A DNA stretch of 64,000 nt, taken from positions 325,001 to 389,000 of the forward strand of contig JAMWET010000628.1 in assembly GCA_024036415.1 (NCBI GenBank), read 5' to 3'. The stretch's first letter is position 1, and every line of letters begins with the position of its first letter. Shown in pieces: positions 44,090-56,460 of this stretch. The notes beneath the pieces are model-generated. The model did not search any database, was not told the DNA's origin, and saw nothing but the letters and a program-made list of their open reading frames with translations. The DNA comes from Prochilodus magdalenae (lineage: Eukaryota > Chordata > Actinopteri > Characiformes > Prochilodontidae). Made by a program: the position numbers and the translations under genes.

Positions 44090-45085
44090 TTATCCAGAAA
44101 CAAGCACACTCAATATGTACTCTCGTTATGTCTATAAACATATAGCTATGATATAGACTGTAATAAGCCAGAATACTATTACCGTAAACTCTGATAATGC
44201 ACAAATTACAGACACTAATAATGCCTATATTCATACTATAGCATCTATTATAGCCTATATAAAATACTGTAAAGTGTAATAATACCTGTATCCTCATACT
44301 ATAGATTCCAATCATGCTGGAGTACGCATATTATAGATGTCTTTATATTCCTACTGTATACTGTATAATAATAGTATAATAATAGCTCATGCTATAGACT
44401 CAAATAATAATGTCTATATACACATTCTGTACACTAATTACCTCTGTATACACATACTATAGAACAACAATGCCTATAACATGCTCATACTGATGACTCT
44501 ATTAATGTAATTAAGTGTAACAATGGTTGTATACTCATACTATAGACTCTAATAATGTCTATATGCTCATTCTATGGACTCTAATACTGTCTATATACAC
44601 ATACTATAGACTAATACTGTCTATATTCTCATACTATAGACTATTAATGTCTATATGCTCTTACTATAGACTCTATTAATGTATATATAATCATACTGTA
44701 AAATGTAATAATGCAACTATCCTCATACCAGAGAAACTAATCATGCCTGAGGACACATATTGTAGACTCTAATGTCTGTATATTTGTACAGTAGACTCTA
44801 AAACAGCTACATACTCATACTTTAGACTTCAGTAATGCCCATATGCTCACTCTATAGACTATAATGACTAAATAATGTCTATATACACATACCATATACT
44901 ATAATAATGTCAATATGTTCATACTATTCTTTAATAATGTCTACAGCATATACTCAAACTAAAGAGTCTAATAATGTCTGTATACTCATACTATAGACTA
45001 ATAACGCCTATATGCTTATACCATAGACCCTAATTATGCCTATACAGTCATACTAAGGGCTATATCCTTTCTGTATATGCACAGA
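44090..45085 (+). repeat. minisatellite 1, degenerate about 31-bp units
   Basis: Units of the form CTATAGACTCTAATAATGTC plus TATATACTCATA repeat over about 1 kb with many substitutions and length changes. No higher-order period was seen. Confidence 0.9.
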
Positions 45086-45912
45086 TTCTAATAATGCTGG
45101 TATTATACGGATTTAGTTTGTGCTGCAGTCCTACAATAATAAATGAGTTAAAATAAAGATGTATAGTTTTCAGACATTAGATATAATTAAAATATGATAT
45201 AGGTAACCCCAAATCATGTATTAAGACATTCAAAAGCTAATCATATGCAAATTATTATTAATAGGACACTTTCTTTTAACTGTCTTGTGAAAAATAACCA
45301 TGGAATAAACGTCTTTGTCTTTTTCATGAAAAATCGTGTGATTTTATGTGTGAAATTGAAGTGAAAGATGTGATGGCTGTTCATGTATTGCCCATGTTAT
45401 AGACAGAGGTCATATTAATAGTGCAGTACATCCTCCCAGGCCCCCTCATTTCTTACTTGTACTTCATCCTAAATTCTGTTATACCTGTAGGTTTGTGTGT
45501 ATCATTACCAGAGGAAGTATATGATGATTGTTTTGCATTCTGCAGTATTAAAAACTTTCTTTTGAGGAAAAATCCTATATTCATAACGTTTAAGCATGGA
45601 AGTCATTCTTAAGTAGGGAATGCGGTATGGAGGATGGCATTTTGGGCTAGTTTGGGAGACTAGCCTGATTACTGATTCATTAATCGACTTCCATGAACTA
45701 ATCAACCATGAGACTGGTATTGGGCATTATTGAGAATTAATGAATTATTAAAATTGCAGTGCAGTTCAATTCATATGATCACACCCACCGTTACATACAA
45801 GGATAGACATGGATGACGCAAATGAACATATACAGTGAGTTCCAACCACTCCTTATGGCTCCTGTTGGCTTAAGTTCGATTCTTGTCTGGTTTCAATAAG
45901 GAACAGATGTGC

Positions 45913-45943
<31 letters not shown>

Positions 45944-46400
45944 CAAACTCTGTACACTGTTAATGGAGGACGGTGCCTGCAGAACATGTTAGATAAACTC
46001 CGTGAGGAACTGGGTAAAGGTTTCCTGGCACAGTAACAGGGTTGACATCTCTTTATTGGTTCTGCCCCAGTGTTCATGCCAGCCACCATGTACAGTACGC
46101 ACGCACAGCACCGGGACTGTAAAAGTGCTGATTAAGAATCCCCATCCATGTATTTACATTTATTGCAATGTGGAAAAAAAGCTTTGGCCCACACTCCTGC
46201 TCGGGAAGACTGATGTATGTAGCCGTACGGCTGAGAGGAGTGTGGAAAACTCATGATCGGAAGGCTAAGCAATGTGGTGGGGAGACCAAGCAACTAATAA
46301 AACACACACACACAAAAAAGTACATGCGTCATTCTGCCACTAGCCAAGAATATAACTCCTTTACTGGGGGATTTATGGCTTTTTTATTATGGCTAATCAG
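45086..46400. other. no recognised gene; (CT)n run
   Basis: A (CT)n run at 45914-45944. Just upstream, TAAGTTCGATTCTTGTCTGG (45872-45891) has a B-box-like core but no convincing A box. The 84- and 90-codon plus frames at 46002-46440 have no recognised domain. Confidence 0.4.
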
Positions 46401-46619
46401 AGGCAGCAACAGCGGAACGTTATTCCTAAAAGACTTATGAGATTAAATTTGTGTTTGGCTGTTATGGACGTAAAGTTATTCGTGGTCAAAGTCGGGCTCG
46501 TTTGAAAGGTGTTTCTAATTAAGCTTCGATCAAATACGGCCTCTGCTTCATAAAATGGAGCGGTCGAAGAGTGTTCCAAGATCTAGCTGCAGCCTTGTTG
46601 CGGCTTTTCAAGGTTTCCT

Positions 46620-46670
<51 letters not shown>

Positions 46671-47254
46671 TTTTCTGACTACAAGCTTCTTAAGGTGAAA
46701 TGACATCACCGTGGGGAGAAAAAGAATGCTCGGAGGCGTCTGAGCTTATCTCGCTTACCTGCGCTTGACTTAAGGAAGTGGTTCTGATTTGTACGGCTCT
46801 TAATTAATTCAATCAGGCCTCGGAATTAAAGCCTGCGATGCATTCAGAAGATAGCAGGCTCAGGATTCAAAGGCTCTTTCTATCGAATTGCAGCTTCAGA
46901 AGCTCGGCTAAGTTCATCAGATTGGTCTCCCCTCTCTGAAGTCTGCATGTCAGTGTGACCTGTTTGCTTTGGTGGCCTTATTGGAGAGGAATATCAGCCT
47001 GAGATTGTCGGTGTTCTTTCATAAAGCCAAGAGTCGTGACTTAGCACACACCCTTCGATTGTTTACTGACACCTGCTGGGTCCTTATGTCACCTGTTGGG
47101 CAAGGAGATATTGTGTAAGTGTCTTTTAATCATGTTGTGCCCACGCTGGGGTTACTGGGGTCAAGTTAGACCCCAAAAATAGCCCCAGTCATGTTGAGTT
47201 GCTCTTGTTGTACTGAAAAAGAAATATGTGTCCCATACAAATCCTAACCCCGGG
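46401..47254. other. low-repeat island with homeodomain-like cores; (TTTA)n
   Basis: Apart from (TTTA)n at 46619-46671, no repeat was recognised. TAATTAAG (46517) and TTAATTAATTC (46800) are TAAT-type homeodomain cores. Candidate conserved noncoding DNA, by composition only. Confidence 0.35.
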
Positions 47255-47345
47255 CAATGCTGTCCAAGAGAGAGCCAAGAGTCAGAGGAGCCACAAGTCA
47301 GGCCAATGCTGATCTACCAGAACAATTAAACATGGCAGAGATATG
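47255..47345 (+). repeat. leader repeat preceding minisatellite 2
   Basis: AAGAGAGAGCCAAGAGTCAG, CACAAGTCAGGCC, CAATTAAACATGGCAGAGAT and ATGACTGT match the leader at 43970. Confidence 0.75.
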
Positions 47346-47399
47346 ACTGTCCCGAGGTCATGGACAAAGCAGTTCAACTCCTACAATACAAAAGCAGAG

Positions 47400-49095
47400 A
47401 GACATGCACGCATACTCATAACACAGACTGTAATCATGCTCATATACTCATACTCATACTGCAGTAATGTCTGTATACTCGTATTATAGATGCCCCTTTA
47501 CAAACAAAAGACTCTAATAACGTCTATATACTCAAATGTAGACTCCAGTGATGTCTATGTACTCATCATATAACCTAATAACGCTTGTATACTTGTACTA
47601 TAGACTCTAATAACGCCTATATACTCAAATGTAGATTCCATTACTGTCTATGTACTCATCATATAACCTAATAACGCTTGTATACTTGTACTATAGACTC
47701 TAATAACGCCTATATACTCAAATGTAGACTCCAGTAATGTCTATGTACTCATCATATAACCTAATAACGCTTGTATACTTATACTATAGACTCTAATAAC
47801 GCCTATATACTCAAATGAAGACTCCAGTAATGTCTATGTACTCATCATATAACCTAATAACGCTTGTATACTTATACTATAGACTCTAATAACGCCTATA
47901 TACTCAAATGTAGACTCCAGTGATGTCTATGTACTCATCATATAACCTAATAACGCTTGTATACTTATACTATAGACTCTAATAACGCCTATATACCCAA
48001 ATGTAGACTCTATAATGATGCCTGTATATTCAAATAAAGATGTCTATGTACTCATCATATAATCCTAAATAAGTTCTTGTAATACGTATTACTGAATAGA
48101 CCTACTCTAATTCCTATTATAACTCAAATGAAGACTCCATGATGTCTTATGTACTATATAATTAACCTAAATAACGCTTGTATACTTATACTATAGACTC
48201 TATAAACGCCTATATTCTCTAATGAAGAAGAACTCTTCACGTGATCGGTCTATAGGTTACTCATATCTGAACCTAATAACAGCTGTTCGCTTATACTTAT
48301 ACTATAGACTCTAATAACGCCTATATACTCAAATGAAGACTCCAGTGATGTCTATGTACTCATCATATAACCTAATAACACTTGAATACTTATACTATAG
48401 ACTCTAATAACGCCTATATACTCAAATACAGACTCTATAACAATGCCTGTATACTCATGCAATACACTGTAATTATGCCTATATACTTTTACTATAGACT
48501 CTAATAATGCCTATATACTCAAATTAAAATCTCTATGTACTTATCATATAACCTAATAACGCTTGTATACTTATACTATAGACTCTAATAATGCCTATAT
48601 ACTCAAATGTAGACTCCAGTGATGTCTATGTACTCATTATATAACCTAATAATGCTTGTATACTTATACTATAGACTCTAGTAATGCCTATATATTCCTG
48701 TCATATAATGTAGTAATCTTTGTATACTGAAACTATAGGTGGTAATAATGTCTGTATACTCATACAATAAACTCCAATGATGCCTACATACTCATGCTAT
48801 AGATTTAACAATGCATACATATTTATATAGCTGCTATAAATCCCTATATACTAATAGAAAACTCTATAATACTATATATTCTACTGGTCTAATGCTTATA
48901 TACTCACAATATATAAACTCCAATAATGCCCGTATACTCACAATATATAAACTCCAATAATGCCCGTATACTCACAATATATAAACTCCAATAATGCCCG
49001 TATATTCATGCTATAGATGTCTGATACCGGTATAGACATACTATAACAAGTTTAATAATGCCTATATACAGTACATGTAGTATAAACTAAATATT
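47400..49095 (+). repeat. minisatellite 2 with 93-bp higher-order repeats
   Basis: Basic units resemble minisatellite 1. Between 47561 and 48000 the phrase ACTCATCATATAACC recurs exactly every 93 bp (47561, 47654, 47747, 47840, 47933), a trimer of units of about 32, 32 and 29 bp. 48030-48290 has many small indels. The array continues to about 49095 in less regular form. Confidence 0.95.
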
Positions 49096-49129
49096 CATGA
49101 GTCTGATAATCTTACTCAATTCAGATGAA

Positions 49130-49765
49130 TACTTCAATCTTCCCAAGTTCACTCACGTCACTCCACTGCTGCGCTGCCTTCACAGGCTTCCTGTAGCTGC
49201 CCGAATCAGATTTAAAACTCTGAGGAATGGGCTAGCCCCATCCGTACCTTCTGGAAATAATTAAGAGTGGATCTGTACCTCAAACCCTTTGAGCTTCAAG
49301 TCGACTTGACCTGCCATCCCTGAAGATGCATGGAAGACAAGCGTCCAGACTCTTCACTGTCCTGGCTTCCAGATGGTGGAATGAACTCCCACTGGCTGTC
49401 TCTTGTGGTCTTCAGATGCAGACTACAGATTCCTCTTTTTGTAAAGCACCTCGTGAGTGAGCACTGGTAGACGTGCATGTTGAAATACTTTGTTTTGGCA
49501 CTTATACTCACATATCCTTCCTTCTCTCTAGGTATGAGCGCTGGGTTGGGTTGCCAGGTAGTGCACTTATCCTTTACATAAGACTTTGTATTCCTCTCTA
49601 TAGGTATCAGCACTGGCCCTTGTGCGGGCAGTGACTGAGCTCAGGGTGCGGTTTAGACTCTAACCTTCTTATACTAGCTAGGAAACATTATCCAACGGAG
49701 CACCAAGCATGTTTGCAAGTTACTCTGGATAAGAGCATCTCCTAAATGCCACACAATGCATACAT
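49130..49765 (+). pseudogene. L2/RSg-type LINE, 3' end of ORF2 and tail, inside minisatellite 2
   Basis: The plus strand encodes HVTPLLRCLHRLPVAARIRF and KTLRNGLAPS, then after frameshifts DLPSLKMHGRQASRLFTVLA-like residues (49305-49370) and PDGGMNSHWLSL. The 3' UTR (GAGCGCTGGGTTGGGTTGCC, CAGCACTGGCCC) and the tail ACTCTGGATAAGAGCATCTC follow. It is the carboxyl end of the LINE protein, 5' truncated. Array sequence continues after 50305, so it was inserted into the minisatellite. Confidence 0.85.
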
Positions 49766-49770
49766 ACATA

Positions 49771-50303
49771 CAGGGGTTGGACAATGAAACTGAAACACCT
49801 GGTTTTAGACCACAATCATTTATTAGTATGGTGTAGGGCCTCCTTTTGCGGCCAATACAGTGTCAGTTCGTCTTGGGAATGACATATACTGCGTCCTGCA
49901 CAGTGGTCAGAGGGATTTTAAGCCATTCTTCTTGCAGGATAGTGGCCAGGTCACTACGTGATGCTGGTGGAGGTTCGTCCTTCTTGGTGGTATGCTGACA
50001 TTACCCTGGATACCGTGGCTCTTGATACATCACAAAGACTTGCTGTCTTGGTCACAGATGCGCCAGCAAGACGTGCACCAACAGTTTGTCCTCTTTTGAA
50101 CTCTGGTATGTCACCCATAATGTTGTGTGCATTGCAGTATTTTGAGCAGAACTGTGCTCTTACCTGCTAACTGAACCTTCACACTCTGCTCTTACTGGTG
50201 CAATGTGCAGTTAATGAAGATTGGCCACCAGGCTGGTCCAATTTAGCCATGAGACCTCCCACACTAAAATGACAGGTGTTTCAGTTTCATTGTCCAATCC
50301 CTG
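49771..50303 (+). mobile_element. complete TIR element, family H (533 bp)
   Basis: Starts CAGGGGTTGGACAATGAAAC and ends in its near reverse complement, GTTTCATTGTCCAATCCCTG; TIRs of about 31 bp, TA on both sides (49769-49770, 50304-50305). The 70-codon plus frame at 49958-50170 has no domain I recognise. It is a Tc1/mariner-type MITE by TSD and TIR form. The 5' half is duplicated at 8562-8810. Confidence 0.92.
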
Positions 50304-50343
50304 TACATACATACATACATACATACATACATACATACATACA
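50304..50343. repeat. (TACA)n microsatellite
   Basis: About ten ACAT units directly after element H; a shorter TACATACATA precedes it, so the element probably inserted into this run. Confidence 0.95.
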
Positions 50344-50565
50344 CTATATACTCTGCCTATGTATTCACACAATAGACTATTATTAATAATGTATGTATAC
50401 TCATACAGTCCACTCCAGTAATGCCCATGCTTGTATACTGTAGTATAAACTCCTATACGCCTACATACTGCCTATATATACTGTCCCAAATGATGCCTGT
50501 ATTTGCTTATAAGGTCTGTATATTCATATGAATATGTCTGTATATGTGATCTCTATACTCATTTC
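50344..50565 (+). repeat. continuation of minisatellite 2
   Basis: TGTATACTCATACAGTCCAC, CTCCAGTAATGCCCAT and similar phrases show the same degenerate unit beyond the LINE and MITE insertions. Confidence 0.75.
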
Positions 50566-51628
50566 ACAGGGTCTTTTTTTACACTTTTATTTCTATTATT
50601 TCTTATTTGTTTTCTTACTTTCTACAATTTTCACACTTTTTTCGTTTGTTTCTCTCCATTCATCTGTCATAAATACAGATTCTAAACTTCATATCAACAC
50701 AATATTTGTGTTTCTAAGTAGAAGAGGGGATATTTGATTCAAGGAGACGATTGCTGACTGGGTTTGCCAGTGGAATGATAAATCTCTTTGAACTGTAGTA
50801 AAATCACTGGAACAAAATCCTCACATTGCTTATTGCTTCTATAATACTATGCATATTATTCAGTACCAATACAAATATTCATATAAATATCCCAATAAAT
50901 AAGTTGTAGGTGTCTGTCTATTATGATATGACACAACTGCACATGATCATAGTGTGGAATAAATGCATTAATAAATAACTAACTATATTAACGTACTATA
51001 GCACACAGTTCAGACTGCGTCGACTACTTATCCAGCCAATTCACATGAACTCAACCGACAACCTGGCAACCACCAGAAGGACCATCGAGACATATGTATA
51101 ATAACATTAGGGACATGTTCAGAGACCATGGAGGATAAAGGAGGGTGAGTAGAAAGATAGGACAGAGAGGAAGACTCGGAGGAAGGGCTTTTGCATCTGG
51201 AATGTTCCATGTCAGAAGGAACTATATTCATCCTGCGGCCTCAGTCCCTGTCCTGATCTCAGCGTCCACAGAGATGATTGTATTAAACAGCAGCCCTGTT
51301 CTGAGTCATGCCCCATACGTTACATGCAGATGATGTCACCGCTGCATTTGGGGGAACTAGCAGTGCCTGTGTGGGTGTTTGACATAATGAGCTTTGACAA
51401 TGGTGCTCACAAAGTAGACCATCTTCATCCCTCAGTCAGCCCTAAGAGCATCAGCACTGCAGCGCTAGGCTGAGCAGATGAGCTCAGGTGTGTTCGGGGT
51501 TTTTTCAGGGGGCAGTTTTGACATTTACTCCAAATATTGCTAATATTTCAGAATGTGTTTGTTTTTCCAAAAATGGAACATTTAAAGGAATTTCGGTGAG
51601 TGCACATGTACTGCATGATATGTACAAA
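50566..51628. other. no recognised feature
   Basis: No gene or repeat was recognised. Confidence 0.4.
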
Positions 51629-51629
51629 A

Positions 51630-51794
51630 TAAAAAATCAAAACATATCACTGAATGAAAATATATTTGTATTTGTATCATTTGTAATGAAAAGAAAGATA
51701 CTGACAATATTTGTAATATAATTATTCAAATAAAGTGTCATGTTAGGCTATTATAAATAATTTAAATTTAATTTCATATTAACACAATCAATAA

Positions 51795-51825
<31 letters not shown>

Positions 51826-51863
51826 TGATGTTATTATTATTGTTGTTATTATTATTTATAATA

Positions 51864-51924
<61 letters not shown>

Positions 51925-51971
51925 GAAACATCACTGAATGAAAATATATAATTATATATAATTATATATAT

Positions 51972-52042
<71 letters not shown>

Positions 52043-52164
52043 TTCTACTCACACTCTTTTTATTATTAATAAAAATAATAATAATAATACTAACAATAAA
52101 ATAACAATGACAATGACAACAACAACATATATTACAGATATTAATAACAAAGATGATGATGATG

Positions 52165-52197
<33 letters not shown>

Positions 52198-52200
52198 AAC
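51630..52200. repeat. AT-rich microsatellite cluster with an embedded direct repeat
   Basis: (TA)n at 51802-51826, 51859-51917 and 51975-52039, and (TTA)n at 52150-52196. The phrase ATCACTGAATGAAAATATAT occurs at about 51646 and again at about 51929. The 139-codon minus frame at 51852-52271 is an isoleucine/tyrosine artefact. Confidence 0.9.
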
Positions 52201-52544
52201 AAGAAAGATGTTACTTTTAATGTTTTTTTTACTTTTAATATGTTTTGTAAAAAACCTACAGTAAAAAGCAAAACAGTGAAAGACAGGTTGAATAATTGTA
52301 TAATAACAATGACATAATAAGTAAAACTGTTTCTAAGTCACTTTCAGTTGCCAAGTTTTAATTTTTTAAAAGTGTAATGAATGAGGTTACCACAGTGAAT
52401 AACTGTACCTACTGTTCAACAGCATATTCATGGGATTTCAGGGATAGCAGGTTCAACGCTGTATTACAGTTAAAGAACTTGTAGTCTGTAACTTCATCCA
52501 AAGACGATCATGGTGGTTTTGTGTCAGTAGCCTGAATGCTGTAA
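52201..52544. other. no recognised feature
   Basis: AT-rich sequence without recognised content. Confidence 0.4.
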
Positions 52545-52850
52545 TGAAGTAATGTAATAACAGCAGTGACTGGATTTGGCATGATCTGGACAAGTTTCCA
52601 GATGTAGGCCACATCAATGTTCATACTAGGAACTGTGCAGTTGGGCCGGATTTGGTGGATGCCGTTCCTGGCACAATTCTACAGTAAACGTCCTTCACAC
52701 TATGGTTATTCCATTATTAACATCTGCTTTGGACCCATTATCCATACATTGAACAAGACATTCACTGCACTGTACCACCCATACTGCCATCATCTTCGTC
52801 CAAAACCATTTGCAGGGGCCTGAAGTCACTACCACCTTCAACAGCATTCA
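52545..52850 (-). mobile_element. transposon family C, deleted copy
   Basis: GGACAAGTTTCCAGATGTAG, GCAGTTGGGCCGGATTTGG, ATTAACATCTGCTTTGGACC and GGGGCCTGAAGTCACTACCA match 30300-30735, but the HTH-encoding middle is missing (joined at about 52682). Confidence 0.7.
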
Positions 52851-53469
<619 letters not shown>

Positions 53470-53674
53470 ATGTCTGTTTTGATTACTAGTGGTCTGATTG
53501 TTAGTTAATTAGTTAGTTAGTTGTTAGTTAAACACAGTCCAGCTAAACTATTAACCCACAGTTATCATTTTTCATGTCTTCTATTGAACAGTGGGCAGCC
53601 CTATCCACGGGCAGCATTTGTGGGTAAGATGCCGTGCTCAGGCGAAACTTCAGTCGTTACTGTCAGTTAAGGTA

Positions 53675-53731
53675 ATGGAACCAGCAACCCGCCAGTTAGA
53701 AGGCTGGTTCCCTATCCTCCAGCCCATGTCT
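53675..53731 (-). mobile_element. tRNA-derived SINE head fragment S3
   Basis: On the minus strand ATGGGCTGGAGGATAGGGAA resembles an A-box arm and GCGGGTTGCTGGTTCCATTA a B-box arm. The CTTCTAACTGGCGGGTTGC phrase is familiar from teleost tRNA-like SINEs. It fuses into the start of the Tc1-B relic. Confidence 0.55.
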
Positions 53732-54591
53732 GTTATAGAGATGCATGGAGGAGGAATAGGCTATATAAGCATTGCTCAAGACCTGGGTGTGCATCAATCC
53801 ACTGTTAGACAAGGTGTCTACAAATGGAGCAGGGCTCCTGCCCTCTCTAGTGAGCATTCGGCGACAATTACTCCAAGAGCACAACTACAAATCCTGAAAG
53901 AGGTGAGCAAGAACCCAAGGTTATCAGTAACAGACCTATAGGAGACGCTACACAATTTTTTTTTTTTTTTATGTGTCCACGATTTTACTTTCTAAAAAAC
54001 ACTTTGCGGCCCGTCTCTAGTTTGCTCAAGACCACAAGGATATTCCACAATGCCTCTGGGAGAATGTTCTGTGCACAAATGAGACAAAACTGGAACTTTG
54101 TAGCACAAATGCCAATGCTACTAATGGAAAAGGAAAAAGGACACGGCACAACTAAACCTCATCCCACCCGTGAAGCATGGTGGAGGGAGTATCAAGTATG
54201 CAATCAAGTATTCAAAGCATGCAATAAGAGATAAAGGCAGTACCAGGTCACGACCTCAAACTGAAGAGACGTTGCAGGGAAGTCAACGAAAGGAGGACCC
54301 AGAAGTACTGATTAACTGAAGCACACTTGCAGGGAGGATCTTGTCCTAAGCTGATTTGCAGCTAGAGGAAATGTCCGGTGGAGGTGATGCTCCTAAAGTG
54401 CTAAAGAGCTACAGGTTGTTCAAGGCTATACTCCAAGCCTACACTAGGGATCAATAAGAGGCAGGGAAACTACAACTGTGTGTGTGGTATTAGTTTAGCG
54501 TTTTTGTTTTTTAGTATCAGACCATATTTTACTATTCAGTGCAGGAATCCGGGTAATTCTGAAGGGTTCACTTACTCGTCTTGCAACTGTA
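53732..54591 (+). pseudogene. Tc1-like transposase pseudogene, family B
   Basis: The plus strand encodes an amino-terminal DNA-binding part (GYISIAQDLGVHQSTVRQGV, the S-T-V-R helix) then EVSKNPRLSVTDL. After a poly-T break it reads AQDHKDIPQCLWENVL and NETKLEL, and KHGGGS-type sequence at about 54170. The first catalytic Asp, normally in DETK, is Asn (54078-54080). The end GAAGGGTTCACTTACTCGTC with TTGCAACTGTA is the classical Tc1-type terminus. It would have been a cut-and-paste DDE transposase; frameshifts, stops and the lost Asp make it inactive. Confidence 0.85.
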
Positions 54592-54835
54592 GAGAGAGAA
54601 GGAGGAAGAAAGAGAAAGCGAGACTGTGAGAGTATGTGTTTGCTGTCAGTTGTCTTGAAGGTAAATGATGCAATGGTGCAGAGAGCATGGCAGCGCTAGC
54701 AGCGGGTTAGCTTAGCTCGTCCGCTATTTCGTCAGGCGTGCTCCCCTGAGACGACAATACATGTCACACACACTGCCACAGCAGAACACACCTCAAAGAC
54801 AGACTGGGTAATGTATATGCTCTGTACATTCACTC
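54592..54835. other. no recognised feature
   Basis: Short GA-rich start, otherwise unique-looking. Confidence 0.4.
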
Positions 54836-54896
54836 ACACGCGCACACACACACATACTCACACACGCGCGCACACACACACACTCACACACACACT
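54836..54896. repeat. (CA)n with CG steps, Z-DNA-prone
   Basis: ACACGCGCACACAC and CACGCGCGCACAC within alternating purine-pyrimidine sequence. Confidence 0.9.
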
Positions 54897-54956
54897 GTAC
54901 TGCACACCTAAAATTGTGTATGACGCATAACTTACAGCCACATATTCTAACCCACA

Positions 54957-54976
54957 TCTCTCTCTATCTCTCTCTA

Positions 54977-55062
<86 letters not shown>

Positions 55063-55168
55063 TATTTCTCTCTGTCTTTCTATCTCTCTGTCTCTCTCTC
55101 TGTCTCTCTCTCTGTCTCTCTCTCGCGCGCTCTCTCTCGCTCTCTCTATCTCTCTCTCTCGCTCTCTG

Positions 55169-55200
<32 letters not shown>

Positions 55201-55352
55201 TGTCTCTCTCTCTCTCTCTCGCTCTCTCTTTCTCTATCTATCTCTCTATCTGGCTCTCTCTCACGCGCGCTCTCTCTCTTTCTCTCTCTGTCTTTCTATC
55301 TATCTCTCTATCTGTCTCTCTCTCTTTCTCTCTCTCTCTGTCTTTCTATCTA

Positions 55353-55386
<34 letters not shown>

Positions 55387-55480
55387 GCTCTCTATCTCTC
55401 TCTCTCGCTCTCTCGCTCTCTCTCTCTCGCTCTCTCTGTCTTTCTATCTATCTCTCTGTCTCCCTCTCTCTCTCTCTAAT
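54957..55480. repeat. (TC)n compound microsatellite, about 520 bp
   Basis: TC units with TG, TA, CG and TT variants that themselves recur in blocks (TCTTTCTATC appears several times). The 200-codon plus frame at 54914-55516 is a Ser/Leu artefact. Confidence 0.98.
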
Positions 55481-55594
55481 TCTTTCGCACATGCATACTC
55501 ATCCATAAGACCTTGACAACTGATATTAACTTATTAACATTTAAGTTATTTTTTAAAAGGTTGCATTCGCCAACTTTAATGTAAAGTTGCTGTA

Positions 55595-55740
55595 ACATCA
55601 GGTCAGGGCCCCCCAGGACCACCACCGAGGTATTATTTATGTGGTGGATCATATTCTCAGCACTGCAGCGACACTGACATGGTGGTGGTGTGGGCTGCTC
55701 TGGTACGAGTGGATCAGACACGGCAGTGCTAAGTAGTGCT
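55595..55740 (+). mobile_element. family D fragment, copy 3
   Basis: CCAGGACCACCACCGAGG, GTGGATCATATTCTCAGCAC, GCAGCGACACTGACATGG and GTGGATCAGACACGGCAGTG keep the family D order, collapsed around the (GTG)n arm. Confidence 0.75.
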
Positions 55741-55811
55741 TAGCTGTTGACTGAATGAGCACAAAATCTTTCATTCAGCAGTCCCAGAAGAGTGAAGCTA
55801 TGATCCACAGT

Positions 55812-55840
55812 TGTCCACATACTTTTGGCCATATTGTGTA
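55812..55840. mobile_element. solo terminus of a mariner-type MITE
   Basis: GTCCACATACTTTTGGCC with ATATTGTGTA is the reverse of a common fish TIR (TACACTATATGGCCAAAAG). The partner was not found. Confidence 0.6.
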
Positions 55841-56460
55841 ATACTAACTGTGCAGGCACAATTAGTGTTCAGCTTATTTATGTTTGCACAACCCTCTCAA
55901 CTATACCGCACATCACCCTACGAGTGTTACCACATTGTCTAACCCATATAAGCATACCCTCAGACACACTCACACAGGTAATGCCCTGCTACTGTGGGAG
56001 AGAGCATATAGTTTGTGAATGGATGTGAATCAGTAGTCATTAGCGTAAACCCTCACACACAGAATCACTCTGCTCAGACATAGCCCGTTACTGTCAGCTC
56101 AACACTCGGTCCAAATGAGATCTATTTGTTGTCTCGACTGAGGAGGGGCTTCAGGGGAATGCAGGCCACATCATCATGATGCAAACACATGCAAGGGTGC
56201 AAAAGCTGAAAAGCGGAGCTGATTAGAGATGGAGTGAGGGCAGAGGACCGAAAGGAATTAAACTGAATTCTGTTGAACTCACTTGAGCTGAACTGAACTG
56301 AAGTGAACTGATCTGATATAATTTGACAATAGCAGGTAATAATAATCTACTGTAGATTGAATGATCCACAGTATGTAATCTATACCTGTACATAGAAAGA
56401 AAGGGATTATAATGACTAGTATTACAGTCATCATACTGCAGGTTGTTATTGTAGCATATC
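55841..56460. other. no recognised feature
   Basis: No gene was recognised; a GAACTGAACTGAAG patch at 56278-56310 is a small tandem run. Confidence 0.45.

Noticed and set aside
45860..45900. SINE B box at TTCGATTC
   Set aside because: A lone B-box-like core without a convincing A box, second copy or tail.
43970..49095. CRISPR-like array in the 31-bp repeats
   Set aside because: Units are contiguous without unique spacers, and the DNA is plainly vertebrate.
54914..55516. 200-codon Ser/Leu-rich plus frame
   Set aside because: Translation of a (TC)n compound microsatellite.
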